NCBI RefSeq assembly: GCF_017313085.1
Contig: NZ_JAFLNF010000005.1
Location: 1 to 64,000 of the forward strand
Reading direction: 5' to 3'
Origin: Roseibium limicola
Lineage (GTDB): Bacteria; Pseudomonadota; Alphaproteobacteria; Rhizobiales; Stappiaceae
DNA length: 64,000 nucleotides
Both the position numbers and the translations under genes were made by a program. Of this stretch, positions 56,838-64,000 are shown one piece after another. Numbering within the stretch: the stretch's first letter is position 1; every line of letters begins with the position of its first letter. The notes under the pieces were generated by a model that made no database searches, was not told the origin of the DNA, and saw only the letters and a program-made list of their open reading frames with translations.

Positions 56838-58426
56838 TGGTGCAGCTTGTCGATCCTTATGGCCGTCCGGTCTCGTCCAGGTCTTTGAAGGTTGAACAGG
56901 CCGGGCCCCAGATCCGCCAGATCAACCGCAGTCACTCGATGCATCCGTCCAGCGGCCTGACGCCAACGCGGCTGGCCGCCATCCTGCGCTCCAGCATTGA
57001 CGGGGATCCGGAGCGCTATCTGGCGCTGGCCGAGGATATGGAAGAGCGCAATGAGCATTATGCCGGGGTGCTGGGCACCCGCAAACGGCAGGTGTCGTCG
57101 CTGGACATCACGGTGGAAGCGGCCACCGACAGCCCAGAAGATGTCAAAGCGGCCGATCTGGTGCGCGAGATCACCGAACGGGATGCCTTCAAGGATGAGT
57201 TGTTCGATGTTCTGGACGCTGTCGGCAAGGGGTTTTCGGCGACCGAGATCCTGTGGGACACATCCGAGGGCCAATGGCGACCCAAGGCGTTCAAGTGGCG
57301 TGATCCGCGCTGGTTCCGCTTTGACCAGGATGATGGCGAAACGCTGCTGCTCAGGGGGCTGGGAGGTGATGAGCCGTTGCGGCCCTTTGGCTGGATCACC
57401 CATTTTGGCAAGGTCAAGTCCGGCCTGCCGATCCGGGGCGGTCTGGCACGGGGCGCTGCCTGGGCGTTCCTGTTCAAGTCGTTTTCCCTGAAAGACTGGG
57501 CGATCTTTTCCGAGGCCTATGGCCAGCCTTTGCGCCTGGGCAAGTTCGGGCCCGGTGCCAGCGATGAAGACAAGGACAAGCTGCATCAGGCTGTCGCCAA
57601 CATCGGCGCGGACTTTTCTGCCATTGTTCCTGAAAGCATGGCCATCGAGTTCATCGAGGCCAGTCTCTCCGGATCGCATGATCTTTATGAAAAACGCGCG
57701 GACTGGCTCGACCGGCAGGTCTCCAAACTGGTGCTGGGCCAGACCCAGACCACGGATGCGACCGCTGGCGGCTATGCCACTGCGAAAGTCCATGATGGAG
57801 TGCGCGATGATATCGAGCTGGCAGATGCGCGCCAGCTGGGCGCGACGCTCAACCGGGATCTGGTGCGGCCTCTGGTGGATCTCAACTTCGGGCCACGGCG
57901 TGCCTATCCTAGGCTGAAGATTGGCCGCCCGGACGAGGTGGACATTGAGGCGCTGGTCAAGAATGTGGTGGCGCTGGTGCCGCTCGGCCTGAAGGTCGGC
58001 ATGTCGACCATGCGCGATCATCTGGGGTTGCCTGATCCGGATCCCAAAGAGGACCTGTTGATGGGGCCACGTGCCTCCGAGCCGACTTTAAAGACAGAGC
58101 CCAAGCCGGGGCTGGATCGGGATCAGACAGGGACAGCTACGCGGGCAGAGGCCATGCGGATCAGTTCGGCGGGAAAGCTCCCCAAGCCGGATGCGTTTGA
58201 ACGGGCGATTGATGACATTCTGGCTGATGACGTCTGGGTGCCGCTGGTGGAGCCGGTGATTGCCGGGCTGGAGGACGACCTGGCGGCAGCCACGACGATC
58301 GAGGAAGCTAAGGCGATCTTCCAGCGCCGCCTTGAGACGCTCGGTGTGACGGCGTTGGCCGACACACTTGCCAAGGCCAGCTTTGCTGCCCGGATCTCCG
58401 GGGAGACAGGTGAGGGGACGGAATAG
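56837..58426 (+). CDS. Portal protein (Mu gp29-like, DUF935)
   Basis: A 529-aa DUF935 portal. It shows ILRSSIDGDPERYLALAEDMEE, the VSSLDITVEAA region, WRDPRWFRFDQDDGETLLL and a C-terminal helical region ending near a GEGTE tail. It overlaps the terminase by 1 bp and is followed by the F-like gene 2 bp on. Confidence 0.92.
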   Translation: MVQLVDPYGRPVSSRSLKVEQAGPQIRQINRSHSMHPSSGLTPTRLAAILRSSIDGDPERYLALAEDMEERNEHYAGVLGTRKRQVSSLDITVEAATDSPEDVKAADLVREITERDAFKDELFDVLDAVGKGFSATEILWDTSEGQWRPKAFKWRDPRWFRFDQDDGETLLLRGLGGDEPLRPFGWITHFGKVKSGLPIRGGLARGAAWAFLFKSFSLKDWAIFSEAYGQPLRLGKFGPGASDEDKDKLHQAVANIGADFSAIVPESMAIEFIEASLSGSHDLYEKRADWLDRQVSKLVLGQTQTTDATAGGYATAKVHDGVRDDIELADARQLGATLNRDLVRPLVDLNFGPRRAYPRLKIGRPDEVDIEALVKNVVALVPLGLKVGMSTMRDHLGLPDPDPKEDLLMGPRASEPTLKTEPKPGLDRDQTGTATRAEAMRISSAGKLPKPDAFERAIDDILADDVWVPLVEPVIAGLEDDLAAATTIEEAKAIFQRRLETLGVTALADTLAKASFAARISGETGEGTE

Positions 58427-58428
58427 CC

Positions 58429-59214
58429 ATGGCGGCCAGCTTCAAGCCCCTGCCGCCAAGAGCTGCCATAGCGTCGCTGCAGACGCGGGGCTATCGGCTG
58501 GATCCGACGTTCGCCTGGCAAGATGTCTATGCCCAGGATCATGGGGCCATGTTCACAGTCGCCAAATCCACCGGCCACGACATCCTGGTCGACATCTGGG
58601 AAGCACTCCTCAAAGCCCTGGCACAAGGAGAAACCGTCGACAGCTTCGCCCGGACGATCAAGCCGGAACTGGTCCGCAAGGGCTGGTGGGGCGAGGCGAT
58701 TGAAGTGGATCCGTTGACGGGCGAGCAGGTGAAGGTTCGGCTTGGCTCTATGCGCCGTTTGCGGACGATCTTTGATGCCAATATGAATGTGTCGTATGCA
58801 GCGGGACATTGGTCCGGGTTTGAGCGCACGAGATCCAGCCGCCCCTTTCTGCGTTATGTGGCCGTTCAGGACGGGCTGACCCGGCCCCAGCACCAGCGGC
58901 TGCACAATCTGGTGCTGCCCATTGATGATCCCTTCTGGGATCTCTTTGCACCGCCCAATGGCTGGAACTGCCGCTGCACCCTGCAAAGCCTGTCGCAGAG
59001 GGATATTGACCGGCTGCTGGCGGCAGGTGAGGCGCTGGTGTTTGAGGCACCGCGAATCTCGTTTCAAGCCTGGACGAACAAGCGGACCGGCGAGACCCGG
59101 CAGATCCCGGACGGGATTGATCCAGGGTGGGATTACAATCCGGGCAAGGTGGGGCACACTGAGACCGTGAAGCGGGTTCTGGCGATGGGTGAACCGGAAT
59201 TCCGGGATGTTTGA
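58429..59214 (+). CDS. Phage head morphogenesis protein (Mu gpF-like)
   Basis: A 261-aa protein of the gpF/SPP1 gp7 family. It shows RTIFDANMNVSYAAGHW, VAVQDGLTRPQHQRLHNLVLP, the PPNGWNCRCTLQSLS cysteine block and GIDPGWDYNPGK. Mu gpF is longer; many rhizobial homologues also continue past this point, so this copy may be C-terminally shortened. It is the last recognisable phage gene: the protease/scaffold and capsid genes that normally follow are missing. Confidence 0.85.
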   Translation: MAASFKPLPPRAAIASLQTRGYRLDPTFAWQDVYAQDHGAMFTVAKSTGHDILVDIWEALLKALAQGETVDSFARTIKPELVRKGWWGEAIEVDPLTGEQVKVRLGSMRRLRTIFDANMNVSYAAGHWSGFERTRSSRPFLRYVAVQDGLTRPQHQRLHNLVLPIDDPFWDLFAPPNGWNCRCTLQSLSQRDIDRLLAAGEALVFEAPRISFQAWTNKRTGETRQIPDGIDPGWDYNPGKVGHTETVKRVLAMGEPEFRDV

Positions 59215-59296
59215 CAGGAAGGCCGTAGAGCTCGGTTTAAGGCGCTGGATGCATCATGATGGCCAGAAACGGCTGAAGGCGCTCCTGCCTGTTTAA
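59207..59296 (+). CDS. Short ORF at the phage/CRISPR junction
   Basis: ATG 59207 overlaps the gpF-like stop (GGGATGTTTGACAGG) and the frame closes at TAA 59294-59296, giving 29 residues (MFDRKAVELGLRRWMHHDGQ and a basic tail). It could be the start of a gene truncated at the join, or a chance ORF. No homology is recognised. Confidence 0.3.
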   Translation: MFDRKAVELGLRRWMHHDGQKRLKALLPV

Positions 59297-59416
59297 AGGG
59301 TGTTTAACGGCGAAGTGGAGAAGGGGCGGAGAGGGGGGGAAGGTGTTTCATCTGGAAATTACGGAGTCGAGCCGGGATCAATTCTGCCAGGCTTGAGGCT
59401 TGTTGAACGTATCTAG

Positions 59417-61170
59417 GTTGCGGTTGGCCTGACTTTTCCAGAGTGCTACAACCCAGTGGTCTCCTGCTGCGGTTGCTCACTATGTTGCGGTTGGCCTGAC
59501 TTTTCCAGAGTGCTACAACGGTCGTGGTAGTAAATATACCCGTCCGTTCGTTGCGGTTGGCCTGACTTTTCCAGAGTGCTACAACGTGCAGCGCCTTGCC
59601 CCCTCAAACTCCATCGTTGCGGTTGGCCTGACTTTTCCAGAGTGCTACAACCCATCGGTCCCCACGCACTTCGTCACGGCAGTTGCGGTTGGCCTGACTT
59701 TTCCAGAGTGCTACAACGCCAACGCGCAGCGCCTCTCCTCTTACATCGTTGCGGTTGGCCTGACTTTTCCAGAGTGCTACAACTCATCACTCAGCCCTCC
59801 CCTTATCCAGCCAGTTGCGGTTGGCCTGACTTTTCCAGAGTGCTACAACTACCTCAACGACTGTACCGGAGGGCATTGAGTTGCGGTTGGCCTGACTTTT
59901 CCAGAGTGCTACAACTAGGCCTATTGAAGAACAGCGTCAGATTTAGTTGCGGTTGGCCTGACTTTTCCAGAGTGCTACAACAGGGGAGTGGTGGAGCCTA
60001 GTGGCTTCTCAGTTGCGGTTGGCCTGACTTTTCCAGAGTGCTACAACTCAGCCAATATTTCCCCCGCCTGGCGTGGCGTTGCGGTTGGCCTGACTTTTCC
60101 AGAGTGCTACAACCCATAGGATCGAGGACAAGTTGAAAACGTAGTTGCGGTTGGCCTGACTTTTCCAGAGTGCTACAACATACGTGATGCTGTCCTTGAG
60201 CTTGCCCCAGTTGCGGTTGGCCTGACTTTTCCAGAGTGCTACAACCACGCCTGCTGACAAGTCAGGCCCGCCGAGGTTGCGGTTGGCCTGACTTTTCCAG
60301 AGTGCTACAACTACGGCGACGAGCCCCAGCATCGAAGCGAGTTGCGGTTGGCCTGACTTTTCCAGAGTGCTACAACTGCGCGGCGTATGGGTCAAACTCG
60401 TTGTAGTGTTGCGGTTGGCCTGACTTTTCCAGAGTGCTACAACCCAAAGCCGACCGGGCAATGAACGGACTTAGTTGCGGTTGGCCTGACTTTTCCAGAG
60501 TGCTACAACTTCCACTCAAAGACGCCATCGTCCCAAGAGGTTGCGGTTGGCCTGACTTTTCCAGAGTGCTACAACACGTCGGCCTTGGGGGAGATCACGA
60601 TTGCCGTTGCGGTTGGCCTGACTTTTCCAGAGTGCTACAACTTGGACCCAAAGAACACCTTCATCAACCCCGTTGCGGTTGGCCTGACTTTTCCAGAGTG
60701 CTACAACGTCTGCATGAGCATCCCCCTACACTACCTAGGTTGCGGTTGGCCTGACTTTTCCAGAGTGCTACAACTGATTGATCCGAGCATTGGCGGCGTG
60801 CTTTGTTGCGGTTGGCCTGACTTTTCCAGAGTGCTACAACGGCACTCGGCACGGCACGAGGGGCGTTGACGTTGCGGTTGGCCTGACTTTTCCAGAGTGC
60901 TACAACAATGTCATTCGAAAGGGTCTTCAGCCCGTCGTTGCGGTTGGCCTGACTTTTCCAGAGTGCTACAACGGAAACCGACAATGAACGGTCAAGCGCC
61001 CAGTTGCGGTTGGCCTGACTTTTCCAGAGTGCTACAACCCGCATCTTCGCCGTGATCTTGCGATGCTTGTTGCGGTTGGCCTGACTTTTCCAGAGTGCTA
61101 CAACGGCAGCAATCCAGACCCTTTCTCTAAGGTGGTTGCGGTTGGCCTGACTTTTCCAGAGTGCTACAAC
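59417..61170 (+). CRISPR. Type II-C CRISPR array, 27 repeats / 26 spacers
   Basis: 27 copies of a 36-bp repeat, read on the plus strand as GTTGCGGTTGGCCTGACTTT (first 20) and TTCCAGAGTGCTACAAC at the end. First copy 59417-59452, last copy 61135-61170; no sequence difference was noticed between copies. Spacers are 30 nt except no. 1, 15 and 20 (31 nt) and no. 14 (29 nt), and no two are alike. The GTTGCGG start resembles alphaproteobacterial II-C repeats, and the ...TGCTACAAC end resembles the Neisseria II-C repeat. Plus-strand orientation, antisense to the cas genes, is inferred from this and from the embedded promoter. No degenerate terminal repeat is seen. Confidence 0.97.
59424..59452 (+). 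promoter_or_regulatory. Promoter-like element inside each CRISPR repeat (first copy shown)
   Basis: Within the repeat, TTGGCC (repeat positions 8-13) and TACAAC (31-36) are exactly 17 bp apart, and TG one base before TACAAC makes an extended -10 (TGCTACAAC). Transcription would start inside the following spacer on the plus strand. Repeat-embedded promoters of this form are established for the Neisseria meningitidis II-C array (extended -10 at the repeat end). The match to consensus is 4/6 at both boxes. Confidence 0.55.
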
Positions 61171-61201
61171 CGGCTCATCCGCAAGTGGATGTTTTTCAAA
61201 G

Positions 61202-61228
61202 AAAATCCGGGCGTATTGCCCGGGTTTT
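61202..61228. terminator. Bidirectional terminator between array and cas2
   Basis: An 11-bp stem AAAATCCGGGC / GCCCGGGTTTT (61202-61212 with 61218-61228, one G:T pair) around a GTATT loop. The T-run follows on the plus strand (end of the array transcript) and the complementary A-run gives U on the minus strand (end of the cas operon). It lies 32 bp after the last repeat and 15 bp after the cas2 stop. Confidence 0.85.
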
Positions 61229-61243
61229 CTGCTTCAAAGGCCT

Positions 61244-61588
61244 TCAAAACATCACCAGCTGGCTCGGATTTTTCTGGGCAGCATTTCGTTTTCGTCCGCG
61301 CAGGCAGACGATATTTTCATACTGCTTGTCGGTAAACTGCAAAATGTCGACCTTTCCTTCTGTTGGCATGGCGGCCTCAATTTTGCGAATCAAGGCATCT
61401 ACAGCTTCTTTGCCGCTAGTGTGGCGGAGATAAACGGAAAATTGCGCCATCTCGAAACCGGTATCGAGCAGGAAGTCTCTGAATTGCGTATAGGCCCTGC
61501 GTTCTGCTCGGTTCATGACTGGAAGATCGAATAATACCATGACCCACATAAACTGATATCCGCTGAAGTGAGTAGCTGCCGGCACCAT
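61244..61588 (-). CDS. cas2: CRISPR-associated endonuclease Cas2 (type II-C)
   Basis: A 114-aa Cas2 that scaffolds the Cas1 dimers during spacer integration. THFSGYQFMWVMVLFDLPV is the N-terminal beta strand with the conserved Asp; the second strand FSVYLRHTSGK and C-terminal VDILQFTDKQYENIV follow. The ATG overlaps the cas1 stop by 1 nt (TGATG), indicating coupled translation. The frame extends upstream into cas1, but that is non-conserved. Confidence 0.95.
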   Translation of the reverse strand: MVPAATHFSGYQFMWVMVLFDLPVMNRAERRAYTQFRDFLLDTGFEMAQFSVYLRHTSGKEAVDALIRKIEAAMPTEGKVDILQFTDKQYENIVCLRGRKRNAAQKNPSQLVMF

Positions 61589-62520
61589 CAACCCGCAGCC
61601 TGCATTGTCGGACTGCCTGAAAATACGGGTATTCCGGGAAGATCCAGCGCCTTGTTCTCTCCAAGAAACACTCCGGCGAGAGATTGAGCCAGTCGGTCCA
61701 TGCATAGCTGAAGGGGACTGGCCCCATGGTTGCTGTGCAGGTCCTGCGACAGGACATTGACGAGATCGGCCTTCAGATCCGGATCAAGTACCAACTCTGA
61801 ATCCCTGTTGCTGGTATTTATCGACTCAACGATGCATAGGTCGATCCATGGCCGGAAGGGTTCCATCAGATCGTCAGCCAGTCGCAGGGCATCACCACGG
61901 CTTTGATGGTTCAGGGACAGGGAAGGATGCAACCCGGCGGACAGAATTGAACGTGCCGCCGCCGCCCGCAAAATTGCATAGCCGTAATTGAGCGCTGCGT
62001 TTATTCCCTCAGCGGTCCGGTCACGGCGAAAGTCAACTCCCATAAGGCGGGGCCAGTAGCGTCTGGCAGCTTGTGCTTCCAGATTTCCGCTATCCCCGGA
62101 CTTCACCCGGAGAGACATTTCCCGAAGATCGTGTGCATTTCGACCCGCCTGTTCCAGAACAAAGGCCTGCGCCATGATTTTCGTCTTGACCAGCTGTGCC
62201 CAAAGCCGTTTCGAGACAGGTTTGTTGGCGACTGCCTGGGCTTGCATGCGCAAGCCTTGGGCAAAGTGTCCGGAAACCGGCCAAATGACCGCAGCCGGTG
62301 TCTGGCTGTCATTACAAATGATCACCGGGACGTTGGCGTCTGCCAGCCGGGAACAGATATTTGCCGAGAGACTGGCTCCGTGACCACGAATGACTAGTCC
62401 GGCGATATCGTCAATGGCAATTTGTCCTACCGTTTTACTTTTTAGGCTGAGTTTCAGAAATCCGCGGGACACGCTGATATGGACCCCATCTGATACGATT
62501 TCGACAATCCGGTTGTGCAT
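61588..62520 (-). CDS. cas1: CRISPR-associated integrase Cas1 (type II-C)
   Basis: A 310-aa integrase that inserts new spacers. The metal-binding residues are present: E148 in GNLEAQAARRYWP, H205 in LNHQSRGD and D216/D217 in LADDLMEPFRPW. The N-terminal beta domain (1-85) includes VIRGHGASLSANICSRLA. Length and sequence style match subtype II-C Cas1. 57 bp separate it from cas9. No csn2 or cas4 gene lies between cas genes, which fits II-C. Confidence 0.96.
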   Translation of the reverse strand: MHNRIVEIVSDGVHISVSRGFLKLSLKSKTVGQIAIDDIAGLVIRGHGASLSANICSRLADANVPVIICNDSQTPAAVIWPVSGHFAQGLRMQAQAVANKPVSKRLWAQLVKTKIMAQAFVLEQAGRNAHDLREMSLRVKSGDSGNLEAQAARRYWPRLMGVDFRRDRTAEGINAALNYGYAILRAAAARSILSAGLHPSLSLNHQSRGDALRLADDLMEPFRPWIDLCIVESINTSNRDSELVLDPDLKADLVNVLSQDLHSNHGASPLQLCMDRLAQSLAGVFLGENKALDLPGIPVFSGSPTMQAAG

Positions 62521-62577
62521 GGCTTCCTCCTCGCGTCAGAGTGCCAGCACCGAGTCGAATTGCGAGCAGTTTCCATA

Positions 62578-64000
62578 TTAATTGTGAATCTTTACCCTTC
62601 CTGAAGGCGAGACAGTGACTTGATGGGTATTAAGCTTCTGCAAGACTCCGGGTGCCTTTGTAATATACGCAAGGTCGTCTTTTGCATCTCGCGTGCGCGC
62701 ATCTACATTTGCTTCTAAGTGTTCAGCCAAGCTAATTTTTCCGGTCGTGAACTTGGCCACTTGAGCAATCAAGCGCCGCCCCTCATGTTCAAACTCTAGA
62801 TAATCCCCTTTACGCAGCCGCAGGATCAGTGGCTGGCCCTTCCGTCCGATTTTGGTGCGCCACCATTGCGGATCGGTTCGCGCCAATTGATAGGCTTCAA
62901 ACGTGGAAATCACCTCTCCGGTCCACTTGCTTTTGCTGTCGGCCCAGATGTCGTAACAATAATTGCCATCCCCTTTATAGGCCTTGTAGGGCTTTCCGCT
63001 GTCGTCTGAAAACGTAATGACATTCATCCGTTCTTCGATGCGGACCTTGTAGACTGGAGGCTTCATTGCGGACGAAACCTCCAGAAGCCTGGCCTTGAAC
63101 TCTGCGCCGGTCAGGCCGACCGTGGCCTCAAGCAAAGCTAAGCGCAAAGCCGGGTCACGGATCTTCTCCAGACTTTCGGGTGTTTTGAATGCATCGCTAT
63201 CAAGAGGCTTACGGGTCACGACTGGCCGAATGCCCTTTTTGTCAGGAACTCCATTCGGCCCTTGCACCAGGCCATAGGCCGTGTCGTTGTGCATGGCGCC
63301 TTGAATGCCGTGGTCAGGCTTGTGGCTAACGATCATTTTTCGGACCGTTTCTGCAACCTCGTCTCTGAAACCAGGCCACGGGTCCGGCGTATCCGCCAGC
63401 AGTCGGCGGGTGTGTTCCTGTTCGCTTTTGGCAGCTGCGCTGGACGCGGCCTGCAGAATGCGACGATCGGTACAGGCACAGACGATTGCATCGATGGCGT
63501 GATGCCGATGGTCATTGCGGTTCTTTTTCTGGTTGGCGGAGGCCTGGTCATTGTGGCCGCGCAGAACACTGTCGAGTCCCCAAGTCCAGCGCAGGTCTGC
63601 GGTCAACCGACCTGTCACGACCCAGACGTGATTTTCGCCACCCTTGTGGCCTGAGCCTCCGTAAAGTGTCTCCAGATAGGCCTTGGCAATCCGGGAAATA
63701 TAACGTGTGTCACCAAGTTGTCGGGCCAGAAAACCGCTTTCTTCAGCTTCAAAGCGGTTCATGGCATCGGGAGAAAAACGCCAAATTTTGCCCGGGGGAA
63801 GATCAGCTGCCCGAGCAGAGAGATCTTCCCAATCATATCCTGCTGGCGATGTTCCAAACGCCTCAAAGGGAGTGCGGTTTCCTTTGTCGCGATTGGCTTG
63901 GCGTACACACAGGGTTTTGTTCGACAAGCTGTCGTCGAGGGTACGTGAAAACGGCAGGATATGCTCGATTTCGATCTGGTCGGTGAACAGCTCGCTGAGG
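62578..64000 (-). CDS. cas9: Cas9, C-terminal ~474 residues (5' part outside window)
   Basis: The open frame runs off the right edge; the visible part spans the end of the HNH nuclease domain (EIEHILPFSRTLDDS then NKTLCVRQANRDKGNRTP, with the catalytic His), the RuvC-III motif HRHHAIDAIVCA with catalytic His/Asp, and the C-terminal PAM-interacting region to the end (SPSGRVKIHN). The catalytic residues visible are intact, so the nuclease is probably active. The compact C-terminus fits a II-C Cas9 of about 1050-1100 aa (family knowledge). An internal TTG at 63927 is not a real start. Confidence 0.96.
   Translation of the reverse strand, partial: LSELFTDQIEIEHILPFSRTLDDSLSNKTLCVRQANRDKGNRTPFEAFGTSPAGYDWEDLSARAADLPPGKIWRFSPDAMNRFEAEESGFLARQLGDTRYISRIAKAYLETLYGGSGHKGGENHVWVVTGRLTADLRWTWGLDSVLRGHNDQASANQKKNRNDHRHHAIDAIVCACTDRRILQAASSAAAKSEQEHTRRLLADTPDPWPGFRDEVAETVRKMIVSHKPDHGIQGAMHNDTAYGLVQGPNGVPDKKGIRPVVTRKPLDSDAFKTPESLEKIRDPALRLALLEATVGLTGAEFKARLLEVSSAMKPPVYKVRIEERMNVITFSDDSGKPYKAYKGDGNYCYDIWADSKSKWTGEVISTFEAYQLARTDPQWWRTKIGRKGQPLILRLRKGDYLEFEHEGRRLIAQVAKFTTGKISLAEHLEANVDARTRDAKDDLAYITKAPGVLQKLNTHQVTVSPSGRVKIHN

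Larger units (their letters stand above)
43394..59214 (+). mobile_element. Incomplete Mu-like transposable prophage
   Basis: About 15.8 kb with a continuous Mu-like order: repressor, ner, ParB-like, transposase A, B ATPase, small early genes, DUF3164, gp16, Mor-like, lysis, gp25-gp29-like and F-like. The coding frames show no internal stops and the transposase catalytic residues are intact. The capsid, tail and fibre half (usually 18-20 kb) is absent, and neither end (5'-TG...CA with 5-bp target duplication) could be located by eye. The outer limits given are therefore the outermost recognisable phage genes. Confidence 0.85.

Noticed and set aside
59446-61335. Many ORFs across 59.4-61.3 kb encoding repeats such as VAVGLTFPECYN or VVALWKSQANRN
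   Set aside because: They are translations of the 36-bp CRISPR repeats with 30-bp spacers (66 is a multiple of 3), not repeat proteins.
62271-62300. A stretch in the plus strand (GGAAACCGGCCAAATGACCGC) loosely complementary to the CRISPR repeat, a possible tracrRNA anti-repeat
   Set aside because: It lies inside the cas1 coding sequence, pairing is broken by several mismatches and insertions, and no terminator or tracr tail follows.
45713-64000. CRISPR-guided transposition (CAST-like) from A/B transposase genes near Cas9
   Set aside because: Known CASTs use TnsB/TnsC/TniQ with catalytically inactive effectors. Here the order is that of an ordinary Mu-like phage, no TniQ is seen, and the visible Cas9 nuclease motifs are intact.

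Overview
The window is a chromosomal segment of an alphaproteobacterium, most likely Hyphomicrobiales (Rhizobiales) and probably Stappiaceae (Roseibium/Labrenzia-like). The signs are a single bifunctional RelA/SpoT homologue next to pyrE and rpoZ, the rnc-era-lepB block, the LdtR/LdtP pair, a K+-independent H+-pyrophosphatase, a Cbp3-type chaperone, and the ribD-ribE-ribH-nusB-thiL and DUF177-plsX-fabH-ihfA-merR runs. No species assignment is possible from the sequence alone.

Layout. 1-133: 3' end of a transposase. 270-7180 (minus): era, rnc, lepB, a DUF2062 membrane protein, pyrE, rsh and rpoZ. 7677-8947 (plus): a NYN-domain protein and a family-5 uracil-DNA glycosylase. 8996-14817 (minus): leucyl/arginyl-transferase, an SLC13-type permease, an RDD membrane protein, threonine ammonia-lyase and hemB. 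15050-30608 (plus): valine catabolism (3-hydroxyisobutyryl-CoA hydrolase, mmsB), cell-wall remodelling (ldtR, ldtP), glyA, nrdR, riboflavin synthesis, nusB, thiL, an MFS permease and hppA. 30701-31138 (minus): bamE. 31251-35866 (plus): cytochrome bc1 chaperone, DUF177, plsX, fabH, ihfA and a MerR regulator. 35894-38591 (minus): a DUF4261-like protein and a cytochrome P450. 38869-40172 (plus): a heme N-oxygenase-like (YqcI/YcgG, GntA/DcsA type) gene followed by a DUF1989 gene.

From about 40.2 kb the window is accessory. 40.7-43.3 kb holds three genes of lower GC and unknown role: a HEPN-motif protein ending in an octanucleotide repeat, a 497-aa acidic protein with a C-terminal hydrophobic region, and a small membrane protein. 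43.39-59.21 kb is a transposable Mu-like prophage: repressor, operator dyad, Ner, ParB-like protein, DDE transposase, MuB-like ATPase, a run of small early genes, gp16, a Mor-like activator, a lysis cassette with overlapping spanins, small and large terminase, portal and an F-like head protein. The protease, capsid and tail genes that should follow are absent.

200 bp after the last phage gene lies a type II-C CRISPR-Cas locus: a 27-repeat/26-spacer array (59417-61170), then cas2, cas1 and the 3' part of cas9 on the minus strand, with cas9 running off the window edge. Each repeat carries a -35/extended -10-like element at 17-bp spacing on the plus strand. The array is therefore probably transcribed toward cas2, convergent with the cas operon, and both meet at a bidirectional terminator. 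No tracrRNA anti-repeat is recognisable in the window. The most notable observation is this abrupt join between a half Mu-like prophage with an apparently complete transposition module and an apparently intact CRISPR-Cas locus.
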